A stretch of 55,947 nt of DNA from Actinomycetota bacterium (GTDB taxonomy: Bacteria; Actinomycetota; AC-67): contig JBAZZY010000016.1 of assembly GCA_041658565.1 (NCBI GenBank), positions 1 through 55,947 on the forward strand, read 5' to 3'. Below are positions 54,086 through 55,947 of this stretch, one piece after another; positions within the stretch are counted from its first letter, which is position 1; each line of letters begins with the position of its first letter. Under the pieces are notes generated by a model. It was not told the DNA's origin. It saw only the letters and a program-made list of their open reading frames with translations, and ran no database searches. The position numbers and the translations under genes are program-made.

Positions 54086-55312
54086 ATGCGCGTGTGCATG
54101 ATCGTCCGCAACTCCTGCGTGCGCGACCCTCGCGTCCTCAAGGAAGCAGGATCGCTCGCAAGGGCAGGTCACGAACTAACGGTGATCGCGACAGCTGAGC
54201 CGGGCGCGTCCGCCTCAGAAGCGCGCGACGGGTTCGCGATTCACAGAGTCGAACCCGTGCCGGGCTGGGTCCGGCGAGTCACCGGACGCGCGCCGCTGCC
54301 GACACAGGCTGCGACTCCCGCGTCCACCGCCGGGGAGATCCCCACGCAGCGACGGCCATACGCCCTGACGACCTTCCGCGACATTCTGGTCACTCGACAA
54401 TTGACGACGGCAGCGCTGGCCACTCCGGCCGACGTCTATCACGCGCACGACCTCAACACGCTGCAAGCCGCCGCGCGCGCCGCCCGACGCCACCGCGCGC
54501 GCCTTGTGTACGACGCGCACGAGTTGTACCCGGAACTGACCGGACTCGGAAAGGCCGAGCGCGCGCGCTGGGCGCGTATCGAGCGAAGGTTGATCAGCAC
54601 ACCCGACGTCGTGATCACGCCCTCGGAATCGCGGGCAGACGAGATGGCGCGCCGCTACCGGATTCCTCGGCCATCGGTCGTGATGAACTGCCCACCGGCC
54701 GGCCCGGCGCCCGATCCGGCCGCAAGTCCCCTCGCTGCTCTTCGCCGGCCGGGAGAACGGCTGCTGGTCTACTCGGGAGGGTTCACCGGAAACCGCGGAC
54801 TCGAGAACCTCGTACGCGCGATGCGACACCTTCATGGATTCCGCCTTGCGATGGTCGGGTGGGGCCGCCTGGAATCCGAACTTCGCGCGATCACTGTGCA
54901 GGAGAACCTCGGAGACCGGATCGAGTTCATACCGGTCGTCGAGCACGACCAAGTCGTTGCGGTCGTGGCAGGCGCCGACATCGGAATTGCGCCCTACCTT
55001 CCCGTCGGCCTCAACAACGTGCTGGCCGCACCAAACAAACTGTTCGAGTATCTCCACGCCGGACTTGCGGTCGCGGGAAGCGACTTACCCGACATTCGCC
55101 GGGTCGTCGAGACCCACCGCATCGGCGCGTTGTTCAACGCGGTCGATCCCTTGTCCATCGCGCTGGCCGTGCGCGAGATCGTCGATTCCGATGATCTGCC
55201 GGCCATGCGGGAGCGCGCGCTCGCGGCCGCCCCCGGCTACACGTGGGAAGCACAAGAAGATGTGCTTCGCGACATCTACGCGGCGCTCGGCGAGTCCGGC
55301 GCAGTCGGCTAG
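54086..55312 (+). CDS. GT4-family glycosyltransferase (tandem paralogue 3)
   Basis: The 408-residue product starts RVCMIVRNSCVRDPRVLKEAG and shares YHAHDLNTLQAA, VYDAHELYPELTG, VYSGGFTGNRGLENLV and APNKLFEYLHAGLAVAGSDLPDI with the two genes before it. It lies 48 bases after paralogue 2 and may have its own promoter. Its stop overlaps the convergent oxidoreductase stop. Confidence 0.84.
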   Translation: MRVCMIVRNSCVRDPRVLKEAGSLARAGHELTVIATAEPGASASEARDGFAIHRVEPVPGWVRRVTGRAPLPTQAATPASTAGEIPTQRRPYALTTFRDILVTRQLTTAALATPADVYHAHDLNTLQAAARAARRHRARLVYDAHELYPELTGLGKAERARWARIERRLISTPDVVITPSESRADEMARRYRIPRPSVVMNCPPAGPAPDPAASPLAALRRPGERLLVYSGGFTGNRGLENLVRAMRHLHGFRLAMVGWGRLESELRAITVQENLGDRIEFIPVVEHDQVVAVVAGADIGIAPYLPVGLNNVLAAPNKLFEYLHAGLAVAGSDLPDIRRVVETHRIGALFNAVDPLSIALAVREIVDSDDLPAMRERALAAAPGYTWEAQEDVLRDIYAALGESGAVG

Positions 55313-55947
55313 CCCAGGCGCGGAACGACTTCGGTCGCGAACCGCTCGATCGCTTCCGCGGCCCGCGCGCGCGTCATCCCCGGCGGCACCAAGACCACGG
55401 AAGTGAACACATCGGCAAGATCTAGGCCGTCCAGTTTCTCGGCGATGGGGCGAAGTTGAGAGGCAACCTCAGCCGGCGTCCCCACGACGCACGACGCGCG
55501 AACCTCTGCCTCAAACGGTAGGGCCGCATCGCGCGCGCCGGAGACGTCGCGCTCGCCCCGGCCCCACAACATGTACGAGCCGCGCACGTGAAGCACTCCG
55601 TCGCGGATCGACGCCCAGGCGTCGTCGGCATCGCGACCAATCCCGACGGGGAGGAACACTCCGTACCCGAAAGGGCCCTCGACGCCGGCATCATGACGCA
55701 TCTGCAACACTTGCTCGGCGCGCGCGGCGATGTCCGACACGCCCGCCGTGGACGGCGGGAAGTACCCGTCCGCGATGCGAGCGGCTCGGCGAAGCGCCGG
55801 TTCCGCTGCCCCGCCGAGCCAGATCGGAATCGGGCGCGCGGGCTTGGGCGTCACTTCGACGTCCGTGAAGGACAGATGCCGTCCCTGATACGTGAACCTC
55901 CCCGGACCCCATGCGAGCCGGAGCACATCGACAAGCTCCTCAAGCCG
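55309..55947 (-). CDS. LLM-class flavin-dependent oxidoreductase, start outside window
   Basis: The visible 212 C-terminal residues belong to the luciferase-like monooxygenase superfamily, members of which use FMN or F420. Visible motifs are the LEELVDVLRLAWGPGRFTYQGRH segment read across residues 2-24, PKPARPIPIWLGGAAEPALRRAAR and the ADGYFP loop, then VGTPAEVASQL. The reading frame is open to the edge, so roughly the first third to half of the gene is missing. The substrate cannot be inferred. It runs towards the glycosyltransferase genes with a four-base overlap of stops. Confidence 0.85.
   Translation of the reverse strand, partial: RLEELVDVLRLAWGPGRFTYQGRHLSFTDVEVTPKPARPIPIWLGGAAEPALRRAARIADGYFPPSTAGVSDIAARAEQVLQMRHDAGVEGPFGYGVFLPVGIGRDADDAWASIRDGVLHVRGSYMLWGRGERDVSGARDAALPFEAEVRASCVVGTPAEVASQLRPIAEKLDGLDLADVFTSVVLVPPGMTRARAAEAIERFATEVVPRLG

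Overview
The window (about two-thirds G+C by eye) looks like a chromosome segment of an actinobacterium-like, high-GC, menaquinone-respiring bacterium. The reasons are frequent GTG starts, GGAGG ribosome sites with ATGA/GTGA overlaps, two complex I clusters of the kind known from Streptomyces, a Rex-type NADH-sensor operator, a MenJ/geranylgeranyl-reductase-like gene and an LLM-class (often F420-dependent) oxidoreductase. I cannot name the lineage from sequence alone. No tRNA, rRNA, CRISPR array or mobile element is visible.

Layout. (a) 40-11525, minus strand: htpX, then an 11-gene complex I set (nuoA-D, H-N) that lacks the NADH module nuoE/F/G; called nuo-11 below. Its nuoI carries a C-terminal extension with a duplicated 92-bp unit, interrupted by an apparent one-base insertion. 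(b) 11696-14644: a secreted SpoIID/LytB-domain protein with three C-terminal jelly-roll-like repeats. (c) 14819-22887: a glycan block with a Wzm/Wzt-type exporter, a GT4 glycosyltransferase and five genes matching the WbpA/B/E/D/I route to UDP-2,3-diacetamido-2,3-dideoxymannuronate. (d) 22923-38520: polyprenyl diphosphate synthase and a complete 14-gene nuoA-N operon (nuo-14). (e) 38603-39850: FAD-dependent geranylgeranyl-reductase-family protein, preceded by a promoter with a textbook Rex operator. (f) 39965-42474: a divergent UDP-HexNAc 6-dehydrogenase / UDP-GlcNAc 2-epimerase pair, a route to UDP-ManNAcA. (g) 42839-55312: surface-glycan decoration and assembly: acyltransferase-SGNH fusion, methyltransferase with coiled coil, a giant CgeB-like-glycosyltransferase/pyruvyltransferase fusion, a TPR-glycosyltransferase and three tandem related GT4 enzymes. 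(h) 55309-55947: an LLM oxidoreductase cut by the window edge.

How it fits together. From 39850 down to 14819 the genes run in one direction with overlaps or short gaps (longest 85 bp), so reductase, complex I, polyprenyl synthase, nucleotide-sugar enzymes and exporter could be at least partly co-transcribed, with internal promoters likely. Polyprenyl diphosphate is a precursor of the menaquinone tail that complex I reduces and can also feed lipid carriers for glycans. The glycan genes on both sides predict an anionic surface polysaccharide built from N-acetylated mannosaminuronate-type sugars, O-acylated, possibly methylated and pyruvylated, exported by the ABC pathway. Most notable: the Rex site in front of the reductase/nuo-14 operon, two very different complex I machines in one neighbourhood, the repeat-bearing broken nuoI, and the CgeB-pyruvyltransferase fusion.
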